Shown: positions 1 to 13,985, counted from the first letter of the stretch. The stretch: DNA of 64,000 nucleotides from Alphaproteobacteria bacterium (GCA_016869435.1 VGEB01000001.1:62001-126000); one strand, 5' to 3'. Made by a program: numbers and translations. The notes: generated by a model from the letters alone, not told the origin.

Positions 1-13
1 TCCCCCTCCCCAA

Positions 14-116
14 CCCTCCCCCGCTTCGCGGGAGAGGGAGCTAGATTCGGCCCCATTGTCGCAATTGGCGCGAAACCCGCTCGTTAGCGTCCCCTCTCCC
101 GCGAAGCGGGGGAGGG
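14..116. repeat. Palindromic intergenic repeat: 23-bp exact inverted arms CCCTCCCCCGCTTCGCGGGAGAG (14-36) and CTCTCCCGCGAAGCGGGGGAGGG (94-116)
   Basis: Arms are exact reverse complements; each arm also has an internal CCCGC-TTC-GCGGG type hairpin. Confidence 0.85.
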
Positions 117-569
117 ACAGGGAGGGGGCGCGTCCGCCAACAGCTTGCTCAAAAAAAACCGCGCATGTCCGGGAGGAAATCCGGCGATCTCGCCGATACG
201 GGTAAAGCCGAGAGTTCCATAGAAGGCGGCGGCTCCGGGATCGAATGTGTCGACATAGATCCCCACGCAGCCGCGTTCCCGGGCGATCCGCTCGGCTTCA
301 GCGATCAGCCGGCGCCCCCAGCCGCGGCCGCGTTGAGTCCGCTCGACCCAAAGATGGCGAACGTAAAGCCAGCGCCAGTGCGATACGCCATTGAGCCCGG
401 CGACAAGAGTTCCCTGCGGATCGCGCGCGACGATGCAGAGGGGCGTTTCTCCGCGCGGGCCGAACCGAACCGCGATCTCTTCGCCGAGCCTCGCCGCAAG
501 CTCGGCCGACTCGGTCGGTTCGATCGAAAGGACGCTCTTCTCAACTTCTTGGTTTTTGATCATGATCAC
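84..569 (-). CDS. GNAT family N-acetyltransferase
   Basis: ORF with LWVERTQRGRGWGRRLIAEAERIARERGC...FYGTLGFTRIGE acetyl-CoA binding and C-terminal GNAT motifs. Confidence 0.85.
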   Translation of the reverse strand: MIMIKNQEVEKSVLSIEPTESAELAARLGEEIAVRFGPRGETPLCIVARDPQGTLVAGLNGVSHWRWLYVRHLWVERTQRGRGWGRRLIAEAERIARERGCVGIYVDTFDPGAAAFYGTLGFTRIGEIAGFPPGHARFFLSKLLADAPPPCPSPASRERGR

Positions 570-572
570 GTC

Positions 573-1541
573 GTGAGACGAGTCCTCGTCCTGCTATTTT
601 GGGCGTGCGTCGCCTGCGCTGCAACGGCCCAAGGCGAAGACGGCTCCTGTTCGCCCGTCGACATCGCGCCGGGGCCGGCGTCGACCGGCGAGCGCGTGCG
701 CGACTATGCGCCGATTTTCGACCTCTGCGCCAACGGCGGCGAATCGCGGCTGGCGATTCGCCGCATGAGCGTCGACGGGACGCAGCTGATCCTGACGGTC
801 GATCCGCAATCTTTGCAAACGTCGCTGGAGCGCGCGTCATGTTGGCGCTGCGAAGAGACGAGCGACGCCGCGCAGGCCGAAACGCGCTATCTCAAGGCGC
901 TTCATCCGCCGCAGGACTCGACGCGGCCGCCGGCGCTGGTCAATGCGGGGCTCATTCACGGCGACGGCGACGGCGCTTTCGTCACCGGCGACCTCTGCCC
1001 GAGCCGCAAGCCGCTCGACCGCAGCTTCTTCGAAAAGCTTGCCGCGCAGGGTCCGGGCGCGCCCGTGGCGCTAGCCGTCTCCGGCGGCTGGATCGCCCGC
1101 CACGGCGCCGACATCGCCTGGTTGCGCGAGAAGGAGCGGATCGGCGCGCTCGCCATCACCTGGGCCAATCATTCCTATAGCCATCCCTATGCCCCCCACC
1201 TTTCAGATAGGCGGAATTATTTCCTGCGGCCCGGCGTCGACGTCGATCGGGAAATTTTCGAAACTGAAAAGCTCATCATCGCCGAAGGCGAAACCCCGTC
1301 CACGTTTTTTCGCTTTCCGGGTCTCGTCGCCGACGCGGCGCTGCTGGAACATGTCCGCAGCCGCCATCTGATCGTGTTCGGCGCCGACAGTTGGCTGGCG
1401 CTGGGCTTAAGGCCGCGCCCCGGCTCGATCGTGCTTGTGCATCCCAACGGCAATGAGCCAGTGGGCATAAAGCTGTTTTCGCGGCTCATCGACGCCGGGG
1501 CGATGCCGTTGCCGCTGCGGCCGATCAACGAGGCGCCATAG
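573..1541 (+). CDS. Polysaccharide deacetylase-like secreted protein
   Basis: ORF 165..1541; likely GTG start at 573 followed by a signal-like sequence (VRRVLVLLFWACVACAATA); ALAVSGGWI...WANHSYSHP...FRFPG resembles NodB-like deacetylase motifs. Confidence 0.65.
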   Translation: MRRVLVLLFWACVACAATAQGEDGSCSPVDIAPGPASTGERVRDYAPIFDLCANGGESRLAIRRMSVDGTQLILTVDPQSLQTSLERASCWRCEETSDAAQAETRYLKALHPPQDSTRPPALVNAGLIHGDGDGAFVTGDLCPSRKPLDRSFFEKLAAQGPGAPVALAVSGGWIARHGADIAWLREKERIGALAITWANHSYSHPYAPHLSDRRNYFLRPGVDVDREIFETEKLIIAEGETPSTFFRFPGLVADAALLEHVRSRHLIVFGADSWLALGLRPRPGSIVLVHPNGNEPVGIKLFSRLIDAGAMPLPLRPINEAP

Positions 1542-1741
1542 CCGGCTAAACGCCCTTCATTGACAAGGTTTCCGGCGGCTCTTATCTCTCGCGCGGAAAC
1601 GCCGCGTCGGTCTCGGCGCCCCGCCGTTGGCGCGCTGTCGCAGGCGGATGTTATTCATGCATTATGCGACGTTCCGCCGGCCGCCGTCCCCCGGCGCGCC
1701 GAGAAGGCGGCAGACGCTGCGCGGGAGAAAGGTTCGCAAGA

Positions 1742-4570
1742 ATGATCGGCGCACTCGCCAAAAAGATTTTCGGCACCGCCAATGATCGCCGGCTCAAGAC
1801 CTACGCGCCGAAGGTCAAAGCGATCAATGCGCTGGAGCCGCAGGTCGAGTCGCTCTCCGACGACGAGCTTCGCGATCGCACCCGCCAGTTCCGCGAAGAG
1901 CTGGCGGCCGGCAAGACTCTCGACGATCTGCTCGTTCCCGCTTTCGCCACGGTGCGCGAGGCGGCCAAGCGCACCCTCGGCCAGCGCCACTTCGACGTCC
2001 AGCTCATCGGCGGCATGGTGCTGCATGAAGGGGCAATCTCGGAAATGCGCACGGGCGAGGGCAAGACTCTCGTCGCCACTCTCGCCGTCTATCTCAACGC
2101 GCTCGCCGGCAAGGGCGTCCATGTCGTCACGGTGAACGATTATCTGGCCAAGCGCGACGCCGACTGGATGGGCCAGATCTACAAATTTCTCGGCATGACC
2201 GTCGGCGTCGTCGTGCATGACCTGATGGACGACGATCGCGCGGCCGCTTACGCGTGCGACATCACCTACGGCACCAACAACGAATACGGCTTCGACTATC
2301 TGCGCGATAATATGAAATATGAGTTCTCGCAGATGGTGCAGCGCGGACATCATTTCGCGATCGTCGACGAGGTGGACTCGATCCTGGTCGACGAAGCGCG
2401 CACGCCGCTGATCATTTCGGGCGCGATCGACGACAAGTCGGATCTCTACAATACGATCGACCGGCTGATCCCCAAGCTCGACGCCGACGACTTCGAACTC
2501 GACGAGAAGCAGCGCACGGTTCATCTCACCGACGCCGGCAATGAACATATGGAGGAACTGCTGACCGAGGCCGGCGCGCTGACCGAGGGCGCGCTTTACG
2601 AAGCGCACAACGTCACGCTCGTGCATCACGTCAATCAGGCGCTGCGCGCGCACAAGCTCTTCCAGAAGGACAAGGATTACATCGTCCGCAAGGGCGAGGT
2701 GGTCATCATTGACGAATTCACCGGCCGCATGATGCCGGGCCGCCGCTATTCGGAAGGTCTGCATCAGGCGCTCGAGGCAAAGGAGCGCGTTCAGGTTCAG
2801 CCCGAAAACGTCACCCTCGCGTCGATCACCTTCCAAAATTATTTCCGCCTTTACGACAAGCTCGCCGGCATGACCGGCACGGCGGCGACGGAAGCGAATG
2901 AATTCGCCGAAATTTATAAGCTCGACGTCGTCGAAATTCCGACCAACCGCCCGGTCTGCCGGCTCGACCAGGACGACGAAGTCTATCGCACGGCCAAGGA
3001 GAAACTTTCCTCCATCGCCGACGAGATCAAGGACGCGAACGGGCGGATGCAGCCCCTGCTGGTCGGCACCACGTCAATCGAAAAGTCTGAGCAGTTGGCC
3101 GAGTTCCTGCTGTCGCAGGGCTATAAGATGATCGACTTCGCCGATCCGAAGGGCCTGTCGAAACTCTACGACGCCGCGCGTTCGGGCAAGCCGTCGAAGA
3201 TGTTTGCGGTGCTCAACGCGCGCTTCCACGAGCAGGAAGCCTATATCGTCGCCGAGGCCGGCGTTCCCGGCGCGATCACCATCGCCACCAACATGGCCGG
3301 CCGCGGCACCGATATTCAGCTTGGCGGCAACGTCGAGATGCGCGTAACCCAGGAATGCGCCGGCCTTGAAGGCGACGCCCGCGGCAAAAAGGAAGCGGAA
3401 ATTCGCGAAGAGGTCGCCGCCTTCAAAGAGAAGGCGATCGCCGCCGGCGGCCTTTACATCATCGGCACCGAGCGTCACGAGAGCCGGCGCATCGACAACC
3501 AGCTGCGCGGCCGATCCGGACGCCAGGGCGACCCCGGCCGCTCGAAGTTCTTCCTGTCGCTGCAGGACGACCTCATGCGCATTTTCGGCTCGGAGCGCAT
3601 GGATTCGATGCTGGTGAAGCTCGGCCTGCAGGAGGGCGAAGCCATCGTCCATCCATGGATCAACAAGGCGATCGAGAAGGCGCAGCATAAGGTCGAGGCG
3701 CGCAATTTCGATATCCGCAAGAACATCCTCAAGTTCGACAACGTCATGAACGACCAGCGCAAGGTGATTTTCGAGCGCCGGCGCGAAATCATGAATGAGG
3801 AAAGCGTCGAGGAGCAGGTCGCCGACATGCGCGAAGACGTCGTCGACTCGATGGTGTCGCAGCACATCCCACATGACGCCTATGCCGAGGCCTGGGACGT
3901 CGCGGGCCTCGCGCAAGACGTGACGGCGAAGCTCAATCTCGACCTGCCGGTCGCCGACTGGGCCAAGGAAGAAGGCATCGCCGACGAGGAGATCAAGGAG
4001 CGCCTGCTCGAGGCGGCCGACGCCGCCTATGGCGATCGCGTCGAGAAAAATACTGAGCCGCTGATGCGCATGATCGAGAAACAGGTCGTGCTGCAATCGC
4101 TCGACACGCTCTGGCGCGAGCATCTCGTGGCGCTCGATCATCTTCGGCAGGTGATCGGCTGGCGCGGCATGGCGCAGCGCGATCCGCTCAACGAATACAA
4201 GTCCGAAGCGCTCGAACTGTTCAAGAGCCTGATGACTCGGTGGGACGAAACGGTGACCGCGCAGCTGATGCGCGTCGAAGTGTCCTTCGAAGCGCCGCCG
4301 TCCGCGCCGCCGGAATTGCCTCCCATGGAAATGTCGCATCCCAATCCCGAGGCGCTGATCGGCGGCGGACAACAGCTGGCGCTCAATGAGCTGAACTCGC
4401 GCCTCGCCACGGCCGATTTTTCGGCGCAGGGCCTTTCCATGGGAGAGGCGGCGCCCGAGCGGCGCCGCGATCCGGGCAATCCGACGACCTGGGGCAAGGT
4501 CGGCCGAAACGAACTCTGCCCTTGCGGCTCGGGCAAGAAATACAAGCATTGCCACGGCGCGCTGGTTTAA
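1742..4570 (+). CDS. secA: Preprotein translocase ATPase SecA
   Basis: [19 protein letters not shown] start; [20 protein letters not shown] Walker A; C-terminal zinc motif [14 protein letters not shown]. Confidence 0.98.
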   Translation: MIGALAKKIFGTANDRRLKTYAPKVKAINALEPQVESLSDDELRDRTRQFREELAAGKTLDDLLVPAFATVREAAKRTLGQRHFDVQLIGGMVLHEGAISEMRTGEGKTLVATLAVYLNALAGKGVHVVTVNDYLAKRDADWMGQIYKFLGMTVGVVVHDLMDDDRAAAYACDITYGTNNEYGFDYLRDNMKYEFSQMVQRGHHFAIVDEVDSILVDEARTPLIISGAIDDKSDLYNTIDRLIPKLDADDFELDEKQRTVHLTDAGNEHMEELLTEAGALTEGALYEAHNVTLVHHVNQALRAHKLFQKDKDYIVRKGEVVIIDEFTGRMMPGRRYSEGLHQALEAKERVQVQPENVTLASITFQNYFRLYDKLAGMTGTAATEANEFAEIYKLDVVEIPTNRPVCRLDQDDEVYRTAKEKLSSIADEIKDANGRMQPLLVGTTSIEKSEQLAEFLLSQGYKMIDFADPKGLSKLYDAARSGKPSKMFAVLNARFHEQEAYIVAEAGVPGAITIATNMAGRGTDIQLGGNVEMRVTQECAGLEGDARGKKEAEIREEVAAFKEKAIAAGGLYIIGTERHESRRIDNQLRGRSGRQGDPGRSKFFLSLQDDLMRIFGSERMDSMLVKLGLQEGEAIVHPWINKAIEKAQHKVEARNFDIRKNILKFDNVMNDQRKVIFERRREIMNEESVEEQVADMREDVVDSMVSQHIPHDAYAEAWDVAGLAQDVTAKLNLDLPVADWAKEEGIADEEIKERLLEAADAAYGDRVEKNTEPLMRMIEKQVVLQSLDTLWREHLVALDHLRQVIGWRGMAQRDPLNEYKSEALELFKSLMTRWDETVTAQLMRVEVSFEAPPSAPPELPPMEMSHPNPEALIGGGQQLALNELNSRLATADFSAQGLSMGEAAPERRRDPGNPTTWGKVGRNELCPCGSGKKYKHCHGALV

Positions 4571-4577
4571 GCCGAAG

Positions 4578-5003
4578 ATGAGGCGAGCGATGCGACGGAT
4601 CAGCGTCTCCGCTCTCATGTCGATGCTGGCGTCTTCGGCGTCGGCCCGCGTCGAATGGGTGCAGGTCTCCAAGGACGATTTTTCGACCGTTTATATGGAT
4701 GCCGGCTCGCGTCGAACATCTTCCAACGGAATCGTTACGATCGACGCGCTCACCGATTACAACGCCGCCTCGCCAAAAGCCGCAGCATTCGGCCTTGCCG
4801 AAAAGGGGCTCTCGGAAATCGAGAAAGTGTCGCTCGATTGCGTCAATCGGACATACCGCTCTGAGGGCGGCGGTTGGCGGCAGGGCCAGATGGGCGAAGG
4901 AAAGATCACCAAGCCATATCCGCCAAAAGACCAATGGTCGCCGGTGCCGGCCTATTACGACGGACTCTTCGCTAAGGTCTGCGCGAGCAAGTCTTCGGAT
5001 TAG
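4578..5003 (+). CDS. Small secreted protein resembling surface-adhesin protein E family
   Basis: N-terminal signal-like region, then VEWVQVSKDDFSTVYMDAGSRRTSSNGIVTIDALTDY. Confidence 0.5.
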   Translation: MRRAMRRISVSALMSMLASSASARVEWVQVSKDDFSTVYMDAGSRRTSSNGIVTIDALTDYNAASPKAAAFGLAEKGLSEIEKVSLDCVNRTYRSEGGGWRQGQMGEGKITKPYPPKDQWSPVPAYYDGLFAKVCASKSSD

Positions 5004-5103
5004 CCGTCGGATGATTTGAACCGGCCCGCGCCCGAGAATATAAGCGCAGCGCGGGTTTACCGCCGCGGTGAGCGGCCGCCGCGGGCGTTTCCAGGAGCTT
5101 GTC

Positions 5104-6324
5104 GTGACCGCCATCGATTTTTCCAAAGTGCTCGTCGCCCAGGGCGGCGGCCCCACCGCCGTCATCAATCAGTCGCTGGTCGGGGCCGTGCTGGAATCGC
5201 GCAAATTTCGCGAGGTCGAGCGGGTCTATGGCGCGTTCCACGGCGTGCGCGGCATCGTCAACGAGGATTTCGTCGACCTTACGCAGGAGACCACGCATAA
5301 TCTCGAACTCGTCGCCTGCACCCCGTCTTCGGCGCTCGGCTCGACGCGCGACAAGCCAGACCTCAAATATTGTCAGGAAATCTTTCGCGTCCTGCGGGCG
5401 CATGGAGTCGGCTGTTTTTTCTATATCGGCGGCAATGATTCGTCCGACACTGTGCGGATCGTGTCACAGGAAGCCAGAAACGCCGGCTATCCGCTGCGCA
5501 CGGTTCACATTCCCAAAACCATCGACAATGATCTGATGGTCAACGACCACACGCCCGGATTTCCCTCGGCGGCGCGATGGGTGGCGCAGGCTTTCGCCGG
5601 CGCCAATCTCGACAATTGGTCCCTGCCCGGCGTCTATATCGCCGTCGTGATGGGACGCCACGCCGGATTTCTGACCGCCGCCTCGGCGCTCGGCAAGAAG
5701 TTCCCCGACGATGGACCGCATCTCATCTATATTCCCGAACGCGCCTTCATCGTCGATAAGTTCCTGGCCGACGTGAAGGCGACGATGGCGAAATACGGCC
5801 GCTGCGTGGTGGCGGTTTCCGAGGGCGTCTGCGACGAAAACCATACGCCGATCGCTGAAAAGCTCGCCAAGATGGTGGAGCGGGACGACCACGGCAACGT
5901 CCATCTCGGCGGCGGCGCGCTCGCCGACGAACTCACCCGCCTCGTCAAGGACCGTCTGGGATTCAAGCGGGTCCGCGCCGACACCTTCGGCTATGTGCAG
6001 AGAAGCTTCGTCGGCTGCGTCTCCGACGTGGACCAGCGCGAGGCGCGGGAAGTCGGCGAAAAGGCTGTGCAATACGCCATTTGGGGCGACCGCGACGGCT
6101 CGGTCACGATCCACCGGACCGGCTTTTATTCCGTCGACTATCGGTTGACGCCGCTCGAAGAGATCGCCGCGAAGACTAAAGTCATGCCGGACGAATATAT
6201 TAGCCCGTGCGGCACGGATGTGACCGACGCCTTCCGGCTCTATCTGCGCCCCCTGCTCGGAAGCGGCATGCCGGACGCCTATCGGTTGCGGCTCAACCGG
6301 GTTCCTAAAATACTCACCGCATAG
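5104..6324 (+). CDS. pfp: Pyrophosphate-dependent 6-phosphofructokinase
   Basis: GGGPTAVINQSL, GGNDSSDT, PKTIDNDL and MGRHAGFL motifs; ORF 5068..6324, likely GTG start at 5104. Confidence 0.9.
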   Translation: MTAIDFSKVLVAQGGGPTAVINQSLVGAVLESRKFREVERVYGAFHGVRGIVNEDFVDLTQETTHNLELVACTPSSALGSTRDKPDLKYCQEIFRVLRAHGVGCFFYIGGNDSSDTVRIVSQEARNAGYPLRTVHIPKTIDNDLMVNDHTPGFPSAARWVAQAFAGANLDNWSLPGVYIAVVMGRHAGFLTAASALGKKFPDDGPHLIYIPERAFIVDKFLADVKATMAKYGRCVVAVSEGVCDENHTPIAEKLAKMVERDDHGNVHLGGGALADELTRLVKDRLGFKRVRADTFGYVQRSFVGCVSDVDQREAREVGEKAVQYAIWGDRDGSVTIHRTGFYSVDYRLTPLEEIAAKTKVMPDEYISPCGTDVTDAFRLYLRPLLGSGMPDAYRLRLNRVPKILTA

Positions 6325-6552
6325 GCCGCCCTGTTGGGCGCCTTTCTTGCTTTATGAAGATTTCCGGCGAAGGTTGCAATTTGGCCGTCGTCTAAAATAC
6401 ACTATCCAGTCATGGTTTCGGGCGCTCGTCGCTGACGACCGAAACGATGGACGGGGGGAACGCCAACCGCTTCCACCTTTTGTTAGTTTGGCGCCGGTAT
6501 CAGAAGTGTTCGGGCCGATTCGCCCGGCAGTCCGGCCCGATAGGAGAATAAT

Positions 6553-7818
6553 ATGAGCAAGGTCGGCGGCGGCGACTCCAAGAACACGCTATACTGCTCC
6601 TTTTGCGGCAAGAGCCAGCATGAGGTGCGTAAGCTTATCGCCGGCCCGACGGTGTTCATTTGCGACGAATGCGTCGAACTATGCATGGACATCATCCGCG
6701 AGGAGAACAAATCCTCCCTCGTCAAGCAGCGCGACGGCATTCCCACCCCGCGAGAGATTTGTAAGGTCCTGGACGACTATGTCATCGGCCAGGCCCAGGC
6801 CAAGCGCGTTCTCTCGGTGGCGGTCCACAATCATTACAAGCGGCTCAACCACGCGTCGAAACATGGCGATGTGGAGCTCGCAAAGTCCAACATTCTGCTG
6901 ATCGGGCCGACCGGCGTCGGCAAGACCATGCTCGCGCAGACCCTGGCGCGCATTCTCGACGTGCCCTTCACCATGGCCGACGCCACCACCCTGACCGAGG
7001 CGGGCTATGTCGGCGAGGACGTCGAAAACATCATCCTCAAGCTTCTGCAGGCGTCGGACTATAACGTCGAACGCGCCCAGCGCGGCATCGTCTACGTCGA
7101 CGAAATCGACAAGATTTCGCGCAAGTCCGACAACCCCTCGATCACGCGCGACGTGTCAGGCGAGGGCGTGCAGCAGGCGCTCCTGAAAATCATGGAGGGC
7201 ACCGTCGCCTCGGTGCCGCCACAGGGTGGACGCAAGCACCCGCAGCAGGAGTTCCTCCAGGTCGACACGACGAACATCCTCTTCATCTGCGGCGGCGCGT
7301 TCGCCGGCCTCGAAAAGATCATTTCCGCCCGCGGCCGAAACACCTCGATCGGCTTCGGCGCGACGGTGCAGGCGCCGGACGAGCGCCGCACCGGCGATAT
7401 TTTCAGACAGGTGCAACCCGAGGACCTGTTGAAGTTCGGGCTCATCCCTGAATTCGTCGGCCGCCTACCGGTCATCGCGACGCTTGAGGATCTCGACGAG
7501 GACGCGCTCAAGAAGATCCTGACCGAGCCGAAGAATGCGCTCGTGAAGCAGTATCAGCGGCTCTTCGAGATGGAAAACGTCGAGCTTACCTTTCAGGAGG
7601 ACGCGCTTTCCTCCGTCGCCCGCAAGGCGATCGAGCGCCATACCGGCGCGCGCGGCCTGCGCTCGATCATGGAAGGAATCTTGCTAGACACGATGTTCGA
7701 TCTGCCGGGGCTGGAGGGCGTCGAACAAGTCGTGATCGGACCGGAAGTGGTCGAGGGTAAAGCCCGGCCGCTCTATATATACGCCGAGCGAAGCGAAAAG
7801 AGCGGCGCGACCGCCTGA
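6553..7818 (+). CDS. clpX: ATP-dependent Clp protease ATP-binding subunit ClpX
   Basis: N-terminal zinc finger CSFCGKSQ...[23 protein letters not shown] Walker A. Confidence 0.98.
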   Translation: MSKVGGGDSKNTLYCSFCGKSQHEVRKLIAGPTVFICDECVELCMDIIREENKSSLVKQRDGIPTPREICKVLDDYVIGQAQAKRVLSVAVHNHYKRLNHASKHGDVELAKSNILLIGPTGVGKTMLAQTLARILDVPFTMADATTLTEAGYVGEDVENIILKLLQASDYNVERAQRGIVYVDEIDKISRKSDNPSITRDVSGEGVQQALLKIMEGTVASVPPQGGRKHPQQEFLQVDTTNILFICGGAFAGLEKIISARGRNTSIGFGATVQAPDERRTGDIFRQVQPEDLLKFGLIPEFVGRLPVIATLEDLDEDALKKILTEPKNALVKQYQRLFEMENVELTFQEDALSSVARKAIERHTGARGLRSIMEGILLDTMFDLPGLEGVEQVVIGPEVVEGKARPLYIYAERSEKSGATA

Positions 7819-8050
7819 CCGCCGCGACGACGAAGCCTTCCGGCGGCGCAGAATTAAGCTTGGGCGCCGCAGCGCCTTGAATCGATTGTTTGCGTACACC
7901 ATTTGCGTTAGCGGGGCCGCCGGACGCGATCGTCGGCGGTCTCTTATTGGCGCGACAGCGGCGGGCGACCGTATCGCGGCCTTAAACCCTAATCGCCTGC
8001 GGTCTCGCGTCGCCGCTGCAGCGGGGCGTGGTCAATGACAGGACAAGAAA

Positions 8051-10480
<2,430 letters not shown>

Positions 10481-10507
10481 TCGCCGTTCGTCCGGCGCAT
10501 TCGCTTG

Positions 10508-10536
10508 AGAGCCCCGCCTTCCGGCGGGGCTCTTTT
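10508..10536 (+). terminator. Rho-independent terminator after lon
   Basis: Perfect 11-bp stem AGAGCCCCGCC-TTCC-GGCGGGGCTCT followed by TTT. Confidence 0.9.
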
Positions 10537-10759
10537 ACTTTCTACCCAGCTATTGGGCGCCGCAGCGCCCGGAACGCATGATTATTTTGCGTCGTAGCGG
10601 TCATTTCCCCCGGAAATCCAGCGATTCTGCGCCTTTGGCGGCCGGCATCCCTTGCATTTCCTGCGATTCGCGACCAACACTCGCCATCGCTGCGCAACGC
10701 CGATTCGAGGTCGCGCATTCTACGCCGGGCGGCTCGCAGTGAAGGAGAAGGAAAAAGCC

Positions 10760-11041
10760 ATGAACAAACTGGAACTCGTCGAGCACGTCGCGAGCGAGAC
10801 GGACACCTCGAAAGCTGCGGCGGCGGCCGCCATCGACGCCGTTATCGACGGCATCACCAAGGCGCTCAAGAAGGGCGACGAAGTCCGTCTTGTCGGCTTC
10901 GGCACTTTTTCGGTCAAGAAGCGTGCGGCCGGCAAGGGCCGCAATCCGGCGACCGGCGAAGAGATCAAGATTCCCGCATCGAAGAGCGCCCGCTTCAAGC
11001 CCGGCGCGACCCTGAAGACCGCGCTCAACAAAGCCAAGTAG
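10760..11041 (+). CDS. hupB: HU family DNA-binding protein
   Basis: MNKLELVEHVASETDTSKAAAAAAIDAV...GFGTFSVKKRAAGKGRNPATGEEIKIPASKSARFKPG. Confidence 0.96.
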   Translation: MNKLELVEHVASETDTSKAAAAAAIDAVIDGITKALKKGDEVRLVGFGTFSVKKRAAGKGRNPATGEEIKIPASKSARFKPGATLKTALNKAK

Positions 11042-11186
11042 CTCCGGCGCCGGGAGGCGCTGGCGTCGCAGGCGTTCCAGAACTTTGCACGATGGCCGCT
11101 GGCGTTCCGGCGGCCGTCGTTTTTGTCCGGCTTGCCTCGCGCCGAACCCGCCCTTAAAACCTCGCGGGCGCACGTCGCGCTGTTCG

Positions 11187-11262
11187 GGGCGGTTAGCTCA
11201 GTTGGTAGAGCATCTCGTTTACACCGAGAGGGTCGGCGGTTCGAGACCGTCACCGCCCACCA
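11187..11262 (+). tRNA. tRNA-Val (anticodon TAC), CCA encoded
   Basis: Cloverleaf: acceptor GGGCGGT/ACCGCCC, D-stem GCTC/GAGC, anticodon stem TCTCG/CGAGA with loop TTTACAC, T-loop TTCGAGA, ACCA end. Confidence 0.95.
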
Positions 11263-11359
11263 GCGTGGTCGGGCGGCGCCGTGCGGCGCGGGCGCGGGCA
11301 TTGATGTTCCAAGACCTCGAAATCGCTTTACGTCGCTCGGACCAAAGAAGGCCGCCTGG

Positions 11360-12019
11360 ATGAAATTGATTAAGACCGTCCTGCTCGCCCTGTGTGTCGC
11401 CGCCGCCTCATCCGCGCGCGCCGAGGAGATGAGCTTTCGCGTCGTCGATCTGAATTCCGGCTGCGGCGCGCAATGCCCTCAGGTGATCGCCGCGCAAGGC
11501 GAAATCGGCGAGGCAACGCCCGACGTTTTTCTCGCTTTCGTGCGCGAAAATGCGCGCGGCGGCAATTTGCATGGGATTGTGCTGCTCGACTCGCCCGGCG
11601 GCAAGGTCGTCGCCTCGATGGAACTCGGCCAAGCCTTCCGCAAGCTCGGCATGGCCGTGATCGTCGCGCGTCCCGCAGCCGATCGATCGCGCACGATGGC
11701 GCTCGTGTCTGGCCGCTGCTATTCGGCCTGCGTCTACGCGTTGATGGGCGGCAGAAAACGCGTCATCCCGGCGCAAAGCAGCGTCGGCGTACACCGCATG
11801 TTCAACTATTCAACGAATTTCGACATCGCCGAGGGCGGATTCGTTCGCGAGCGCAATTTGGACGATGGCGGCATGCTCCAAACGCTTTCGCGCTATGCGG
11901 CCTTGATGGGCATAAGCACCGACTTGGTGAAGCTCGCCGAGCGGACGTCACCCGACAGGCTTTACATGTTGACCAGCGCCGATATCGCGCGCTGGCGGCT
12001 TGGCTCGCGCAAGCTTTAG
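11360..12019 (+). CDS. Secreted ClpP/crotonase-fold (SDH/SppA-like) predicted periplasmic protein
   Basis: [21 protein letters not shown] signal peptide; [23 protein letters not shown] and [17 protein letters not shown] resemble ClpP-like serine protease motifs. Confidence 0.7.
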   Translation: MKLIKTVLLALCVAAASSARAEEMSFRVVDLNSGCGAQCPQVIAAQGEIGEATPDVFLAFVRENARGGNLHGIVLLDSPGGKVVASMELGQAFRKLGMAVIVARPAADRSRTMALVSGRCYSACVYALMGGRKRVIPAQSSVGVHRMFNYSTNFDIAEGGFVRERNLDDGGMLQTLSRYAALMGISTDLVKLAERTSPDRLYMLTSADIARWRLGSRKL

Positions 12020-12059
12020 GCGCGCCCGACATCAGTCATCATCAGCAACAGGCCAGGAC

Positions 12060-13595
12060 ATGAAACACATTCTCGAGGGGCTCGAACAGCGGCGCGCGTC
12101 GGCGCGGCTAGGCGGCGGACATAAGCGCATCGAAGCGCAGCACGCTCGCGGCAAGCTCACTGCGCGCGAGAGAATCGATCTGCTGCTCGATCACCAGTCC
12201 TTCGAAGAGTTCGATATGTTCGTCGCCCATCGCTGCACCGATTTCGGTATGGATCAGGGCGAGAAAATCTCCGGCGACGGCGTCGTCACCGGCTGGGGAA
12301 CCGTCAATGGCCGCGCCGTTTTCGTCTTCGCCAAGGACTTTACCGTCTTCGGCGGCTCTCTTTCGGAGACTCACGCGCAAAAGATCACCAAGCTGCAGGA
12401 CATGGCGCTCAAGAATCGCGCCCCGATCATCGGCCTGTTCGACGCTGGCGGCGCGCGCATTCAGGAAGGCGTCGCGGCGCTCGGCGGCTATGGCGAAGTT
12501 TTCCAACGCAATGTGCTCGCCTCCGGCGTCATTCCGCAAATCTCGGTGATCATGGGCCCCTGCGCCGGCGGCGACGTTTACTCTCCGGCGATGACGGACT
12601 TCATTTTCATGGTGCGCGACACGAGCTACATGTTCGTCACCGGACCGGACGTGGTGAAGACCGTGACGAACGAGACCGTGACGGCGGAAGAACTCGGCGG
12701 CGCGTCGGTGCATACGACCAAGAGCGCGATCGCCGACCGCGCCTACGACAACGATGTCGAGGCGCTGCTGCAGATGCGGCGGCTGATCGATTTTCTGCCG
12801 TCGTCCAATCAAGAGGAGCCGCCGGAGTGGCCGGCTTTCGACGAGGTGGACCGCCTCGACGATTCGCTCGACACGATCATTCCGGACAATCCCAACAAGC
12901 CGTACGACATCAAGGAACTTATTCATAAGGTCGTCGACGAGGCCGATTTCTTCGAAATCCAGGAAGCGCATGCGCGCAACATCGTCATCGGCTTCGGCCG
13001 CATCGAAGGGCGCACGGTCGGCTTCGTCGCCAACCAACCGCTCGTGCTCGCCGGCGTGCTCGACATCGACGCCTCCAAAAAAGCTGCGCGCTTCGTGCGC
13101 TTTTGCGACTGCTTCAACATTCCGATCGTCACCTTCGTCGACGTACCGGGATTTCTACCCGGCACGGCGCAGGAGTATGGCGGTCTCATCAAACATGGCG
13201 CGAAGCTGCTTTTCGCTTACGCCGAAGCGACTGTGCCCAAGGTGACCCTCATCACGCGCAAGGCGTTCGGCGGCGCCTATGACGTTATGGCGTCGAAACA
13301 TCTTCGCGGCGACGTCAACTACGCCTGGCCGTCGGCGCAGATCGCCGTCATGGGCGCGAAGGGCGCAGTCGAAATCATTTTCCGCGCCGACCTCGGCGAT
13401 CCGGAGAAGATCGCTCAGCGCACCAAGGAATATGAAGATCGATTCCTGTCGCCGTTCGTCGCCGCTGAGCGCGGTTACATCGACGAAGTGATACTGCCCC
13501 ATTCGACGCGCAAACGAATCGCGCGCGCGCTTGCGCTGCTTCGTCACAAGGAACTCGAGAACCCATGGAAGAAGCACGATAACATTCCGCTGTGA
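12060..13595 (+). CDS. pccB: Acyl-CoA (propionyl-CoA) carboxylase beta subunit
   Basis: [84 protein letters not shown]. Confidence 0.95.
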   Translation: MKHILEGLEQRRASARLGGGHKRIEAQHARGKLTARERIDLLLDHQSFEEFDMFVAHRCTDFGMDQGEKISGDGVVTGWGTVNGRAVFVFAKDFTVFGGSLSETHAQKITKLQDMALKNRAPIIGLFDAGGARIQEGVAALGGYGEVFQRNVLASGVIPQISVIMGPCAGGDVYSPAMTDFIFMVRDTSYMFVTGPDVVKTVTNETVTAEELGGASVHTTKSAIADRAYDNDVEALLQMRRLIDFLPSSNQEEPPEWPAFDEVDRLDDSLDTIIPDNPNKPYDIKELIHKVVDEADFFEIQEAHARNIVIGFGRIEGRTVGFVANQPLVLAGVLDIDASKKAARFVRFCDCFNIPIVTFVDVPGFLPGTAQEYGGLIKHGAKLLFAYAEATVPKVTLITRKAFGGAYDVMASKHLRGDVNYAWPSAQIAVMGAKGAVEIIFRADLGDPEKIAQRTKEYEDRFLSPFVAAERGYIDEVILPHSTRKRIARALALLRHKELENPWKKHDNIPL

Positions 13596-13742
13596 CGAAC
13601 CGCGGCCAACGCCGAGTCAGATCACTCACGTCGCGCCATTTCGCCGCAGAGCCTTTGCGCCTAAATCAGCGGCGCCCCATCACAAAATTCGCCAAAGTGC
13701 TTCATTTTTGAAGTGACAGGCCGAATCTTTTGTCATAGTGTG

Positions 13743-13985
13743 CGCTCGCCAGGTTGGTTGGGTAATAGCCTAAGCGTCGAATGCGTCGCGGGATTAAGGC
13801 CCAGCTACGGTCCAAGTCGGGGAGGACGCCGAACAGAACGCAGTTCGCCGAGGCTCGAAGTTTAGCCCGCGAACAGGCTATCGGAGCGACTTAAGACTTC
13901 GGAGCATGGCGTTTCAGTTCGGTTAAGGACGGGGTGCCAAAGAGCGGGGAGCGGCGGGACGCCATCCTCGCTCTTTGTGTTTTTT
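13743..13985 (+). ncRNA. Candidate structured non-coding RNA or leader with Rho-independent terminator
   Basis: No credible ORF; long-range pairings ATAGCCT (13765-13771)/AGGCTAT (13875-13881) and TCGCGGG (13786-13792)/CCCGCGA (13866-13872); ends in a terminator hairpin plus T-tract. Confidence 0.55.
13938..13985 (+). terminator. Rho-independent terminator
   Basis: CAAAGAGCG (13938-13946) / CGCTCTTTG (13969-13977) stem with inner GGCG-GGA-CGCC, then TGTGTTTTTT. Confidence 0.85.

Noticed and set aside
165-572. N-terminal 136 codons of ORF 165..1541
   Set aside because: Antisense to the GNAT gene; the signal-peptide-like sequence begins near the GTG at 573, so the upstream part is probably not translated
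3074-4672. 532-aa minus-strand ORF opposite secA
   Set aside because: Antisense artefact; no motif
11123-11359. N-terminal extension of ORF 11123..12019
   Set aside because: Overlaps the tRNA-Val gene; the signal peptide starts at the ATG at 11360
13743-13985. Cobalamin riboswitch, RNase P RNA, tmRNA or SRP RNA
   Set aside because: Characteristic conserved motifs of these families were not found in the region; 6S RNA could not be confirmed or excluded by eye
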